Positions 38,030-45,885 of a stretch of DNA of 64,000 nucleotides are shown here, piece by piece. Location of the stretch: assembly GCA_003138355.1 (NCBI GenBank), contig PLFX01000011.1, positions 1-64,000 on the forward strand, written 5' to 3'. The notes under the pieces were generated by a model that was not told where the DNA came from, did no database searches, and worked only from the letters and a program-made list of their open reading frames with translations. The DNA comes from Solirubrobacterales bacterium (GTDB lineage Bacteria > Actinomycetota > Thermoleophilia > Solirubrobacterales > Solirubrobacteraceae). The translations under genes were made by a program, and so were the position numbers. How positions within the stretch are numbered: the stretch's first letter is position 1; every line of letters starts with the position of its first letter.

Positions 38030-38332
38030 CACCCGCCCAGACTTGTGCGCCGCTGCACAAGGTCTAGACAAACGCCCGCCGCCACAAGAAATTCTCGCTC
38101 TGAGCGACCGTCCGCTCGGGCTGGCACTTGAGGAGGAGGGCGGGCCTGACGTAGCTTCTAGCAGCGCCCGCGCGGCACATGAAGGAAGCCTCTTTAGGGG
38201 CTCCCGACCGGAGAGAGGTCATGGCGTGGTCTGCCAGCGGGGCCGCTCGCGCTGGTATGTGCCCGCGTGCGAGATGCACTTGTCAACTACGGAAGCGGTG
38301 GCCCGTCCGCAGATGGGGCCGGGGAGTTGGAG
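38030..38332. other. Intergenic region and leader of the IHF-like gene
   Basis: About 300 bp without a credible gene. It contains the terminator-like hairpin at 38039-38065 and an imperfect hairpin at 38184-38205 with a TTTA loop. A GGGGAG ribosome site lies 6 bp before the ATG at 38333. No riboswitch class I know fits. Short frames through it (for example from 38267) are extensions of the IHF frame without family similarity. Confidence 0.45.
38039..38065 (+). terminator. Terminator-like hairpin after the oxoamine synthase gene
   Basis: AGACTTGTGC pairs with GCACAA-G-GTCT, a 10-bp stem with one bulged G and a 6-base loop, 10 bp after the stop codon. No T-run follows, which is usual in GC-rich actinobacteria. 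Confidence 0.55.
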
Positions 38333-38761
38333 ATGAACGCGACAGCAGTGATGATTCGTGGGCCGCGGCAGGCGGGGGACTCGGAGACGGTCGCCGTGCC
38401 CGGGCGAACGCAGGAGCCCGCGCCGCAACACCTTAGGGCGCTCCAGCGCGCAAACCAGATCAGGCTCGCGCGAGCCGAGATCAAGCGTCGGGTCGCGGTC
38501 GGCCAGCTGAGCGTCGTTGACGTTCTCCTCTCCGGCGCGGAGGAGATCGAGACGATGGAGATTGCCGAGCTCCTGACCAGCCAGCGCCGCTGGGGGCACA
38601 CACGCGCCCGACGCTTCCTGGCCGCGATCCCGATGACCGAGAGCAAGACGATCGGTTCGATGACCCAGCGGCAGCTCGCGACGCTCGCGAGCATGCTCAC
38701 ACCCGCCAGTCCGCGCGCTCCCCGGCCGCTGACCGAGCGGGCCGAGCAGGTCGCGGCCTGA
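38333..38761 (+). CDS. Actinobacterial-type integration host factor (mIHF) paralogue
   Basis: A 142-residue nucleoid protein of the actinobacterial IHF family, unrelated to E. coli IHF. The core 'LQRANQIRLARAEIKRRVAVGQLSVVDVLL' and 'MEIAELLTSQRRWGHTRARRFL' followed by 'TESKTIGSMTQRQLATL' follows mIHF. The usual DNA-binding 'PGVG' turn is replaced by 'RRWG'. A 35-residue variable N-terminus precedes it. The usual mihF neighbour, gmk, is absent, so this is likely a diverged paralogue. It starts at ATG 38333 with GGGGAG at good spacing. Confidence 0.8.
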   Translation: MNATAVMIRGPRQAGDSETVAVPGRTQEPAPQHLRALQRANQIRLARAEIKRRVAVGQLSVVDVLLSGAEEIETMEIAELLTSQRRWGHTRARRFLAAIPMTESKTIGSMTQRQLATLASMLTPASPRAPRPLTERAEQVAA

Positions 38762-38864
38762 CGCACTCAACCGGCGTCGCGGCGAATCGCCACTGGCGGA
38801 GGGCCGGCGAGGACGGGGACCGAGCCGGTCGCCGCCGGGTGACGACTCGAATCACACGCAGCTT

Positions 38865-38919
38865 GCGGGTTGTCCCCGAGGGCCAACCCGCGAGCTCGCC
38901 GGTTGGCCCGATGGACAAC
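38865..38919 (+). promoter_or_regulatory. Competing hairpins in the IHF-glnA intergenic region
   Basis: Three perfect stems overlap. Stem A is GCGGGTTG (38865-38872) with CAACCCGC (38884-38891). Stem B is GGGCCAACC (38880-38888) with GGTTGGCCC (38901-38909). Stem C is GTTGTCC (38869-38875) with GGACAAC (38913-38919), which encloses B. A excludes B and C. The element lies 104 bp after the IHF gene and 89 bp before glnA, so it may be a terminator or a switch-like leader. Confidence 0.6.
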
Positions 38920-39008
38920 GCGGGCACCAAACGCGCACGGTAGGCTCACCGCGTCGTCAGGGGTTGGTCTTCGCCTGCCCCCGGTACCGATCGCGTAGCA
39001 GGAGAAGC

Positions 39009-40505
39009 ATGCCAGTGTCAGAGCAGCTGCAAGCCGTCCGCGACCGCGCCGAAGGCGGCAAGTCGCTGAAGATCGACAGCGAGTCGCCGAGCCCCAAGGA
39101 CGCGCTCGCCTTCGCCAAGGACCACGGCGTCCGCATGGTGGATCTCAAGTTCACCGATCTACCCGGCACCTGGCAGCACATGAGCATGTCGCTGCGCAGC
39201 CTCAGCGAGGGCGACTTCACGGACGGCCTCGGCTTCGACGGCTCGTCGATCCGCGGCTTCCAGCACATCGCGGAGTCGGACATGCTGTTGATGATCGATC
39301 CGGCGACGGCGTTCATCGACCCGTTCTATGCCGAGAAGACCCTCTCGGTGATCTGCAACATCATCGATCCGATCACGCGCGAGGCCTACACACGCGACCC
39401 GCGATACGTCGCGCAGAAGGCCGAGCATCACCTGGCCGCGAGCGGCATCGCCGACGTGGCGTACTTCGGGCCGGAGGCGGAGTTCTACATCTTCGACCAC
39501 GTCGCGTTCGACCAGCAGAACCACATGGCCTACTACGAGGTGGACAGCGAGGAGGCCTACTGGAACGTCGGCAAGGGATTCCGCGAAGGCGGCAACCTCG
39601 GGCACAAGCCGCGCTCGCAGGAGGGCTACTTCCCTGCGCCGCCGCTCGACACGCTCGCCGACCTGCGCGCGCTGATGGTGATGGTGCTCGAGGCGCTCGA
39701 TATCGCCACAGAGTTCCACCACCACGAGGTCGGCGGCCCCGGACAGGCCGAGATCGACCTGCGCTTCGCGCCGCTGCTGAAGATGGCCGACACGCTGATG
39801 ACGCACAAGTACGTCATCAAGAACACGGCCAGGGCGGCAGGCAAGAGCGCGACGTTCATCCCCAAGCCGATCTACGAAGAGAACGGCTCCGGCATGCACG
39901 TCCACCAGTCGCTGTGGAAGAGCGGCGAGACACTGATGTTCGACCGCGACGGCTACGCCTTCCTGAGCGACCTGGCGCTCAGCTACGCGGCCGGAATACT
40001 CGAGCACGGACGCGCGCTGATGGCCTTCTGCGCGCCGACGACGAACTCCTATCGCCGGCTCGTGCCGGGCTACGAGGCGCCCGTCAACCTCGTGCACTCG
40101 AAGCGCAACCGCTCCGCGGCGGTGCGGATTCCGATGTACCTCGCCTCGCCGAAAGCAAAGCGGATCGAGTTCCGCCCGCCCGACCCGCTCGCGAACCCGT
40201 ACCTCGCCTTCTCCGCGCTTCTGATGGCGGGGCTCGACGGCGTGGAGCGAGGGCTCAAGCCGACCGACCCCGTCGACGTCGACCTCTTTGAGCTCTCTGA
40301 CTACGAGCTCAGGAAGATCAAGAACGTTCCCGGCTCGCTCGCCGAGGCGATGGACGCGCTCGAAGCCGATCACGAGTTCCTGCTAAAGGGCGACGTCTTC
40401 ACGCAGGATCTGCTCGACCACTGGATCGAGTACAAGCGCGCCGAGGCCAAGCAGGTCGACCTGCGACCGCACCCCTGGGAGTTCCCGCTTTACTACGACG
40501 GCTGA
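39009..40505 (+). CDS. glnA: Glutamine synthetase, type I, without adenylylation Tyr
   Basis: A 498-residue GSI that makes glutamine from glutamate and ammonia. 'DGSSIRGFQHIAESDM', 'GPEAEFYIFD', 'NGSGMHVHQSL' and 'APVNLVHSKRNRSAAVRIP' cover the metal, ATP and glutamate sites. In the C-terminal region the E. coli 'KNLYDL' aligns without gaps to 'VDLFEL', so the Tyr that GlnE adenylylates is Phe427 here. Control by adenylylation is therefore unlikely. It starts at ATG 39009 after AGGAG. It is followed by a type III enzyme and preceded by the hairpin region at 38865. Confidence 0.93.
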   Translation: MPVSEQLQAVRDRAEGGKSLKIDSESPSPKDALAFAKDHGVRMVDLKFTDLPGTWQHMSMSLRSLSEGDFTDGLGFDGSSIRGFQHIAESDMLLMIDPATAFIDPFYAEKTLSVICNIIDPITREAYTRDPRYVAQKAEHHLAASGIADVAYFGPEAEFYIFDHVAFDQQNHMAYYEVDSEEAYWNVGKGFREGGNLGHKPRSQEGYFPAPPLDTLADLRALMVMVLEALDIATEFHHHEVGGPGQAEIDLRFAPLLKMADTLMTHKYVIKNTARAAGKSATFIPKPIYEENGSGMHVHQSLWKSGETLMFDRDGYAFLSDLALSYAAGILEHGRALMAFCAPTTNSYRRLVPGYEAPVNLVHSKRNRSAAVRIPMYLASPKAKRIEFRPPDPLANPYLAFSALLMAGLDGVERGLKPTDPVDVDLFELSDYELRKIKNVPGSLAEAMDALEADHEFLLKGDVFTQDLLDHWIEYKRAEAKQVDLRPHPWEFPLYYDG

Positions 40506-40508
40506 GCC

Positions 40509-40543
40509 GGTGCACGGAAGCGTTGCTCACGCGACGCTGCACC
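40509..40543 (+). terminator. Terminator-like hairpin between glnA and the type III gene
   Basis: Outer GGTGCA (40509-40514) pairs with TGCACC (40538-40543), and inner AGCGT pairs with ACGCT. It begins 4 bp after the glnA stop, within the 105-bp gap before the next synthetase. It may reduce read-through or act as a processing stem. Confidence 0.45.
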
Positions 40544-40610
40544 CCCGGCCGCTGCCGGAAGCGCGCGCCCGCGCGCCGCACAGACACCCCACGAAAACAG
40601 GAAGCAGACA

Positions 40611-42758
40611 ATGCCCCGAACCAGGATCCACAACGTCTCCGCAGCCCAGTGGAGTGCAAACGGCGACGCGCTTGGCACTCGTGACCTGACCGAGCTCACC
40701 AACGAGTCGTTCGGGGCGAACGTCTTCAGCGCCGCCGAGCAGCGCAAGCGTCTACCCAAGCACGTCTACAGCCAGCTGCGGGCGACCGTCGCGCGCGGCG
40801 AGGAACTCGACACCTCGCTCGCCGACATGGTCGCGCAAGCGATGAAGGACTGGGCGCTCGAGAAGGGGGCGACGCACTACACGCACTGGTTCCAGCCGCT
40901 CACCGGGCTCACCGCGGAGAAGCACGACTCGTTCTACATGCCGGCCGGCGACGGCACCGCGATCGCCGACTTCAGCGGCAAGGAGCTGATCCAGGGTGAG
41001 CCTGACGCATCGAGCTTCCCGACTGGCGGGATCCGGGCGACGTTCGAGGCGCGCGGATACACGGCCTGGGACCCGACCTCGCCGGCGTTCCTGCTCGAGA
41101 ACCCCAATGGCGCGCTGCTCTGCATCCCGACCGCTTTCGCGTCCTGGACGGGCGAGGCGCTCGACCACAAGATCCCGCTGCTGCGCTCGATGGACGCGCT
41201 GTCGAGCGCCGCGATCCGCGCCCTGCGGCTGCTCGGCGAACAGGCGCCGCAGCGCGTCTTCACGACCGTCGGGCCGGAGCAGGAGTACTTCCTGATCGAT
41301 GAGCAGTACTACTTCGAGCGGCCCGACCTCGTGACGTGCGGGCGGACGTTGTTCGGCGCGAAGCCGCCGAAGGGGCACGAGCTCGACGACCACTACTTCG
41401 GCTCGATCCCCGAGCGGATCCTGGCCTACATGCTCGAGACCGAGCTCGAGCTCGGCAAGCTCGGCGTGCCGGTCAAGACCCGTCACAACGAGGTCGCGCC
41501 GAACCAGTATGAGATCGCGCCCGTGTTCGAGGGCACGAACATCGGCTGCGACCACCAGATGCTGACGATGCAGGTGATGCAGAACGTCGCGCGCAAGTAC
41601 GGCCTCGTCTGCCTGCTGCACGAGAAGCCGTTCGCGGGTGTCAACGGCTCGGGCAAGCACAACAACTGGTCGATGAGCACCGACGCCGGCGAGAACCTGC
41701 TCGAGCCGGGTGACACGCCGCACGAGAACCTCTCGTTCCTGTTCTTCGCGGGTGCCGTGATCGAGGCCGTCGACAGCTACCAGGAGCTGCTGCGCGCGTC
41801 GATCGCGAGCCCCGGGCAGGACTTCCGCCTCGGCGCCAACGAGGCGCCGCCGGCGATCATCTCGATCTTCCTCGGCGAGGAGCTCGAGCGGATCTTCGGC
41901 GCGATCGCCGAGGGCAAGACGAGCCCATCGAAGCCGGGATCGTTCCTTGGCCTCGGCACGCCCGTGCTGCCGCAGCTGCCGCTGCACTCCGGCGACCGCA
42001 ACCGTACGAGCCCGTTCGCGTTCACCGGCAACAAGTTCGAGTTCCGCGCGCTCGGCTCGAGCATGTCGCCGGCCTGGCCGAACACCGTGCTCAACACGAT
42101 CGTCGCGGAAACGATCGACCGGCTGTCCGGCGAGCTGGAGGCGCAGCTGAAGGGCGGCGCCACGCTGGAGCGCGCGATCCTCGCGATCGTCAAGGACTCC
42201 TACGCGAAGCACAGCCGCATCGTGTTCGCCGGCGACGGCTACTCGGAGGAGTGGCACGCCGAGGCGGCGCGGCGGGGGCTCGCGAACCTGCGCTCGACGA
42301 CCGAGGCGCTGCCGTGGCTCGTCGAGGACGCGACCGTCAAGCTGTTCGAGAAGCACAAGGTGCTGTCGAAGCGCGAGCTCGAAGCACGCTACGAGGTCGC
42401 AAGCGAGCAGTACACGACCACGGTGAACATCGAGGCCGAGACCGCCGCTTCGATCGCGCGAACGCTCGTGCTGCCGGCGGCGCTCCGCCACCTCGCGCTG
42501 GTCAAGGAGGCGGGGGTCGAGCGGCTCGTCGCGGAGACACAGGAGCTCGTGGAGAGCTTGGTCGCGGCGATCGGCGAGCTCGAGCGGGCGAACTCGTCGC
42601 ACCCGCATGTCGAGGGGCTCGAGCACGCGAAGTACATGCGCGACACGGTCCTGCCCGCGATGGGCGCGGTGCGCGAGGTCGCGGACAAGCTCGAGCGGAT
42701 CATCGCCGACGACCTCTGGCCGCTCCCGAAGTACTCGGAGATGCTGTTCATCAAGTGA
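40611..42758 (+). CDS. glnN: Glutamine synthetase, type III
   Basis: A 715-residue GSIII, the large family known from Bacteroides, cyanobacteria and some actinobacteria. The GSIII-specific N-terminus ('[20 protein letters not shown]') is followed by the catalytic motifs '[10 protein letters not shown]', '[23 protein letters not shown]' and '[17 protein letters not shown]', and the long C-terminal helical tail is present. It lies 105 bp after glnA, so the cell has two different synthetases side by side, perhaps used at different nitrogen levels. Its 3' end overlaps the convergent arsC gene by 8 bp. Confidence 0.95.
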   Translation: MPRTRIHNVSAAQWSANGDALGTRDLTELTNESFGANVFSAAEQRKRLPKHVYSQLRATVARGEELDTSLADMVAQAMKDWALEKGATHYTHWFQPLTGLTAEKHDSFYMPAGDGTAIADFSGKELIQGEPDASSFPTGGIRATFEARGYTAWDPTSPAFLLENPNGALLCIPTAFASWTGEALDHKIPLLRSMDALSSAAIRALRLLGEQAPQRVFTTVGPEQEYFLIDEQYYFERPDLVTCGRTLFGAKPPKGHELDDHYFGSIPERILAYMLETELELGKLGVPVKTRHNEVAPNQYEIAPVFEGTNIGCDHQMLTMQVMQNVARKYGLVCLLHEKPFAGVNGSGKHNNWSMSTDAGENLLEPGDTPHENLSFLFFAGAVIEAVDSYQELLRASIASPGQDFRLGANEAPPAIISIFLGEELERIFGAIAEGKTSPSKPGSFLGLGTPVLPQLPLHSGDRNRTSPFAFTGNKFEFRALGSSMSPAWPNTVLNTIVAETIDRLSGELEAQLKGGATLERAILAIVKDSYAKHSRIVFAGDGYSEEWHAEAARRGLANLRSTTEALPWLVEDATVKLFEKHKVLSKRELEARYEVASEQYTTTVNIEAETAASIARTLVLPAALRHLALVKEAGVERLVAETQELVESLVAAIGELERANSSHPHVEGLEHAKYMRDTVLPAMGAVREVADKLERIIADDLWPLPKYSEMLFIK

Positions 42759-43149
42759 GCGCGTCGAGCTCCGCGGCGAGACCGGCTACGCGGGTGGCGA
42801 TGTCGTCGCGGATCGCGCGGACCTCGTCGATCGGCCTCCCGGCAGGGTCCGCTAGATCCCAGTCGATGTAGCGCTTGCCGGGGATGTAGGGACAGGCATC
42901 GCCGCAGCCCATCGTCACGACCACATCCGCCCATCGCGCGAGCTCGTCCGTGAGCAGCTGGGGAGTGCGGTCCGATAGGTCGGTGCCGAGCTCGCGCATC
43001 GCCTCGACGACGACTGGGTGAACCTGCTCGGCGGGCTGGGTGCCGGCTGAGCGGGCGGCGTGCCGGCCGGCGGCTGCCTGTTCGAACAGGGCTTGGCTCA
43101 TCTGCGAGCGACCGGCATTGTGCAGGCAGACGAAAAGGACGTTGGCCAT
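42751..43149 (-). CDS. arsC: Arsenate reductase, low-molecular-weight phosphatase type
   Basis: A 132-residue LMW-PTP-fold reductase that converts arsenate to arsenite. The P-loop 'CLHNAGRSQ' has catalytic Cys8. A second redox cysteine pair lies in '[15 protein letters not shown]', with spacing typical of actinobacterial ArsC rather than the CX6C of S. aureus. The Asp loop 'WDLADPAG' completes the active site. The electron donor (thioredoxin or mycothiol/mycoredoxin) cannot be told from sequence. It is last in the operon, 1 bp after the aquaporin stop. Confidence 0.9.
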   Translation of the reverse strand: MANVLFVCLHNAGRSQMSQALFEQAAAGRHAARSAGTQPAEQVHPVVVEAMRELGTDLSDRTPQLLTDELARWADVVVTMGCGDACPYIPGKRYIDWDLADPAGRPIDEVRAIRDDIATRVAGLAAELDALT

Positions 43150-43150
43150 G

Positions 43151-43888
43151 TCAGCTTCGCTCCTCTGGCGTCGACGGCGCAGCCAGTGCGCGTGCGCCGC
43201 TGTGGGGAAGGATGACCTGCGCTGCGTCGGCGGGCGTGACGTCGGGGTAAAGCGTACGGACGAGGACGACGGCGCCGAATCCGCCCGCGAGCTGCGCCAG
43301 CACGAAGGCCGGTGCGGAGGCCGGCGCGATACCGGCGAAGGTGTTCGAGAAGATGCGGCCGACCGTGATCGCGGGATTGGCGAAGCTTGTCGAGCTCGTG
43401 AACCAGTAAGCGGCGCCGATGTAGGCGCCGACCGCAGCGGGGGTCGCGGAGGCGCGGCGGGTGCGTGCCAGCGCGAAGATCACGAGCAAGAGCCCTGCGG
43501 TGGCGACGATCTCGGCGAGCAGGTGCGCCGGGGACGCACGGTGGTGGGTCGAGATGCTGACGGCCGGCAGCACGAACATGGCGTTGGCGAGCAGCGCGCC
43601 GCTGATGCAGCCGGCGGTCTGGGCGGGGATGTAGGCGAGCGCGGTGCGCCAGCGGATTCCGCCGAAGGTAGCGTCCGCGAGCGAGACCACCGGGTTGAAG
43701 TGACCCCCGGAGACGGGCCCGAACATGAGGATGATCGTGTACAGGCCGGCGGCGGTGACGGCCGCGTTCTCGAGCAGCTCGAGCCCGATCTCGTGCGGAG
43801 AGAAGTGTTGCGCGGCGATCCCGGATCCGATCACGACCGCGGCGAGCAGCGCGCTACCGAGATACTCGGCGAGCAGCGCCCGCTTCAT
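43151..43888 (-). CDS. aqpS: MIP family channel, arsenite-type aquaglyceroporin
   Basis: A 245-residue six-helix channel with both NPA-type boxes, altered here to 'NPV' ('GHFNPVVSL') and 'NPA' ('SFANPAITVGR'). In ars operons, AqpS-type channels release arsenite made by ArsC down its gradient. No ArsB or Acr3 pump is visible, which fits this route. It starts at ATG 43888 and overlaps the upstream phosphatase as ATGA. A water or glycerol role is possible, but the context favours arsenite. Confidence 0.87.
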   Translation of the reverse strand: MKRALLAEYLGSALLAAVVIGSGIAAQHFSPHEIGLELLENAAVTAAGLYTIILMFGPVSGGHFNPVVSLADATFGGIRWRTALAYIPAQTAGCISGALLANAMFVLPAVSISTHHRASPAHLLAEIVATAGLLLVIFALARTRRASATPAAVGAYIGAAYWFTSSTSFANPAITVGRIFSNTFAGIAPASAPAFVLAQLAGGFGAVVLVRTLYPDVTPADAAQVILPHSGARALAAPSTPEERS

Positions 43889-44508
43889 CGCACAGCGGCG
43901 TCGAGTGCCGCGCAGTGCTCGGCGCGCAGGCACGCGCGCGCCTCGCGCAGCGCGATCGCCATGATGTGGCTGCGTACCGGGACATCGTCGAAGCGCGCCA
44001 GCACGGCGTCCGCGCAAGCACGGATCTCCTGCGCAGTGCGGCTGTCCTCGAACTCCTCGCGGAGCGAGGGGAGCATTCGCACGAGCCTGTAGCGGTGGGC
44101 GGTCTCGTCGGTGCGGATCGCCTCGAGCTTATCCTCGATCAGCTCGTGTACGTGACGCTCGATCACGTCGCGTATCGGTCGAACCGCCTCCACGGGCAGG
44201 CCGGCGGGGTCCGGGATCTCCCAGGCGTCGACCGTCGTCGGCACGTAGGGGCACGCATCCCCGCAGCCCATCGTCACGGCCCAGTCGGCGTGCAGTTGCA
44301 TCTCCGGCATGAGCTTGCGGGGGCGGCGCCCTGCGAGGTCGATGCCGACCTCGCGCATCGCCTCGATCACACCAGGCCAGATCGCCGCCGCTGGGTTCGA
44401 GCCGGCCGACTCGGCGCGCACATCGCTCGGGGCTTCGCGCTCGAAGAAGGCCTGCGCCATCTGCGAGCGGCCCGCATTGTGATTGCAGACGAACAGCACG
44501 TATTTCAT
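43885..44508 (-). CDS. ArsC-like phosphatase with C-terminal three-helix domain
   Basis: A 207-residue fusion. Residues 1-130 are a LMW-PTP/ArsC domain with '[12 protein letters not shown]' (Cys8) and '[13 protein letters not shown]'. Residues about 135-207 are helical ('HRYRLVRMLPSLREEFEDS') and resemble the three-helix-bundle dimerisation domain that I recall as N-terminal in mycobacterial ArsC. Here it is C-terminal. A second, plain ArsC is encoded two genes on. It diverges from arsR, with 79 bp between them. Confidence 0.8.
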   Translation of the reverse strand: MKYVLFVCNHNAGRSQMAQAFFEREAPSDVRAESAGSNPAAAIWPGVIEAMREVGIDLAGRRPRKLMPEMQLHADWAVTMGCGDACPYVPTTVDAWEIPDPAGLPVEAVRPIRDVIERHVHELIEDKLEAIRTDETAHRYRLVRMLPSLREEFEDSRTAQEIRACADAVLARFDDVPVRSHIMAIALREARACLRAEHCAALDAAVR

Positions 44509-44551
44509 CGATCGCCTCCCGCCGGTCGCTGGTACGCGAGGAGCTTATCCA

Positions 44552-44588
44552 TTGACAGATATCACTTCAATCGATATATATAAATTGA
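44552..44588 (+). promoter_or_regulatory. arsR promoter with overlapping ArsR-site candidate
   Basis: TTGACA (44552-44557) and TATATA (44575-44580) are separated by 17 bp, a near-consensus housekeeping promoter. TCAAT (44567-44571) and ATTGA (44584-44588) form an inverted repeat over the -10 box, as expected for ArsR autorepression. The stretch is markedly AT-rich for this genome. The leader is very short. Confidence 0.7.
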
Positions 44589-44941
44589 TGGCTTTCGATC
44601 TGGAGCTTGCTCCGAAGCACAAGCGCTCGCCCGGCGAGCCGTGCTGCGAGCCCGTCGTCTACCCGGACGTCGAGCGCCGCCAGGCGGAGCGGCTGGCGGC
44701 CGTCGCGAAGGCGCTCGGGGACCCGGTGCGCCTGCAGCTCGTGGACGTCCTGCGCAAGCACGCCGGCAAGGTCTGCGTCTGCGAGCTGGTGCCGCTCTTC
44801 GACCTTTCGCAGCCGACCGTCTCGCACCACCTCAAGGTGCTGCGCGAGTCCGGAATCGTCGGCTCCGAGCGTCAAGGGTTGTGGGCCTATTACTTCGTCC
44901 TCCCCGACGCGTTGAAGGAGCTGTCCACATGGCTCGGCTAG
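44588..44941 (+). CDS. arsR: ArsR family arsenite-responsive repressor
   Basis: A 117-residue winged-helix repressor. The metalloid site is the Cys pair in 'KVCVCELVPLF' at the start of the recognition region (family pattern ELCVCDL), followed by 'LSQPTVSHHLKVLRESGIV'. An extra Cys pair occurs near the N-terminus ('PCCEP'). It should repress both its own operon with arsM and the divergent arsC-like operon until arsenite binds. Its 3' end overlaps arsM by 13 bp. Confidence 0.92.
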   Translation: MAFDLELAPKHKRSPGEPCCEPVVYPDVERRQAERLAAVAKALGDPVRLQLVDVLRKHAGKVCVCELVPLFDLSQPTVSHHLKVLRESGIVGSERQGLWAYYFVLPDALKELSTWLG

Positions 44942-45810
44942 AGAACGACTGCTGTTCCGCCGCTTTGCAGGGGACCTGCTGCGGGCCCGCTGACAAGGTC
45001 GAGTGCTGCGGCGATGACAGCCATGCGCCCGGCTGCGGCTGCCAGGGAGCCGCGGACGTACGCGAAGCCGTCCGCGCGAAGTACGCCGCCGCCGCGCGCG
45101 CCGCCGCGAAGCCCGAGACGGCCGGCTGCTGCAGCTCCGCCGGCCAGCCAGACGTCTTCGGCGCCGCGCTGTACCAAGGGACGGACGCACCGGAGGGAGC
45201 GATCAACGCCTCGCTCGGGTGTGGCGTGCCGACGGCCGTCGCCGATTTGCACGACGGCGAGATCGTCCTTGATCTCGGCGCGGGCGCCGGCGCGGATGTG
45301 CTGATCGCGGCCCGGCGAGTCGCACCACGCGGTCGCGCGATCGGCCTCGACATGACCGACGAGATGCTCGAGCTCGCGCGGCGCAACGCAAGCGACGCGG
45401 GCGCCGAGAACGTCGAGTTCCTCAAGGGCTACCTCGAGGACATCCCGCTCCCCGACGAGAGCGTCGATGTCGTGATCTCGAACTGCGTGATCAACCTCGC
45501 CGCCGACAAGGCCGTGGTGCTGCGCGAAGCCGCACGCGTGCTGCGACCAGGCGGCCGGCTCGCGATCTCGGACGTGATCGCCGACCCGGGCATGGACCTG
45601 GCGACGGGTGCAGACGTCGCTCAATGGACCGGGTGTATCGCCGGCGCGCTGACGCGAGAAGAGTTCGCTGCAGGGCTCGAGCAAGCCGGCCTCACCGCGA
45701 TCGAATTCCGCGAAACGCACCGTGTTCACGAACACGCCGCCGCCACGATCATCCGTGCGCGAAAGGACTGCGTGCTCGTCGAGCGACTGCTCGGCCCGGC
45801 AGCGAAGTAG
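44929..45810 (+). CDS. arsM: Arsenite S-adenosylmethionine methyltransferase with Cys-rich N-terminus
   Basis: A 293-residue enzyme that methylates As(III). The SAM domain has 'VLDLGAGAGADVLIAAR', and the conserved arsenite-binding cysteines are at 98 ('SLGCGVP'), 186 ('ISNCVIN') and 236 ('WTGCIAG'). The first 40 residues are unusual: four CC or CxC pairs (Cys8/9, 17/18, 26/27, 36/38), with another pair at 67/68, like a small metallothionein-type tail. The ribosome site GAAGGAG lies within the end of arsR. It acts in the same detoxification route as ArsC and the channel. Confidence 0.9.
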   Translation: MARLENDCCSAALQGTCCGPADKVECCGDDSHAPGCGCQGAADVREAVRAKYAAAARAAAKPETAGCCSSAGQPDVFGAALYQGTDAPEGAINASLGCGVPTAVADLHDGEIVLDLGAGAGADVLIAARRVAPRGRAIGLDMTDEMLELARRNASDAGAENVEFLKGYLEDIPLPDESVDVVISNCVINLAADKAVVLREAARVLRPGGRLAISDVIADPGMDLATGADVAQWTGCIAGALTREEFAAGLEQAGLTAIEFRETHRVHEHAAATIIRARKDCVLVERLLGPAAK

Positions 45811-45885
45811 CTCGCGCTGACGAGGCGCCGCAAACCTTGCCATAGTTTTGTCAAGGTTGGCCCGTTTCGCTGGTAGGATTGGTTG

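Noticed and set aside
45848-45879. Promoter TTGTCA / TAGGAT upstream of metH
   Set aside because: The spacing is about 20 bp, longer than the usual 16-18, so I do not list it as a promoter.
45811-45885. Cobalamin or SAM riboswitch upstream of metH
   Set aside because: Only 75 bp separate arsM and metH, too short for either class, and no conserved B12-box or SAM core is present.
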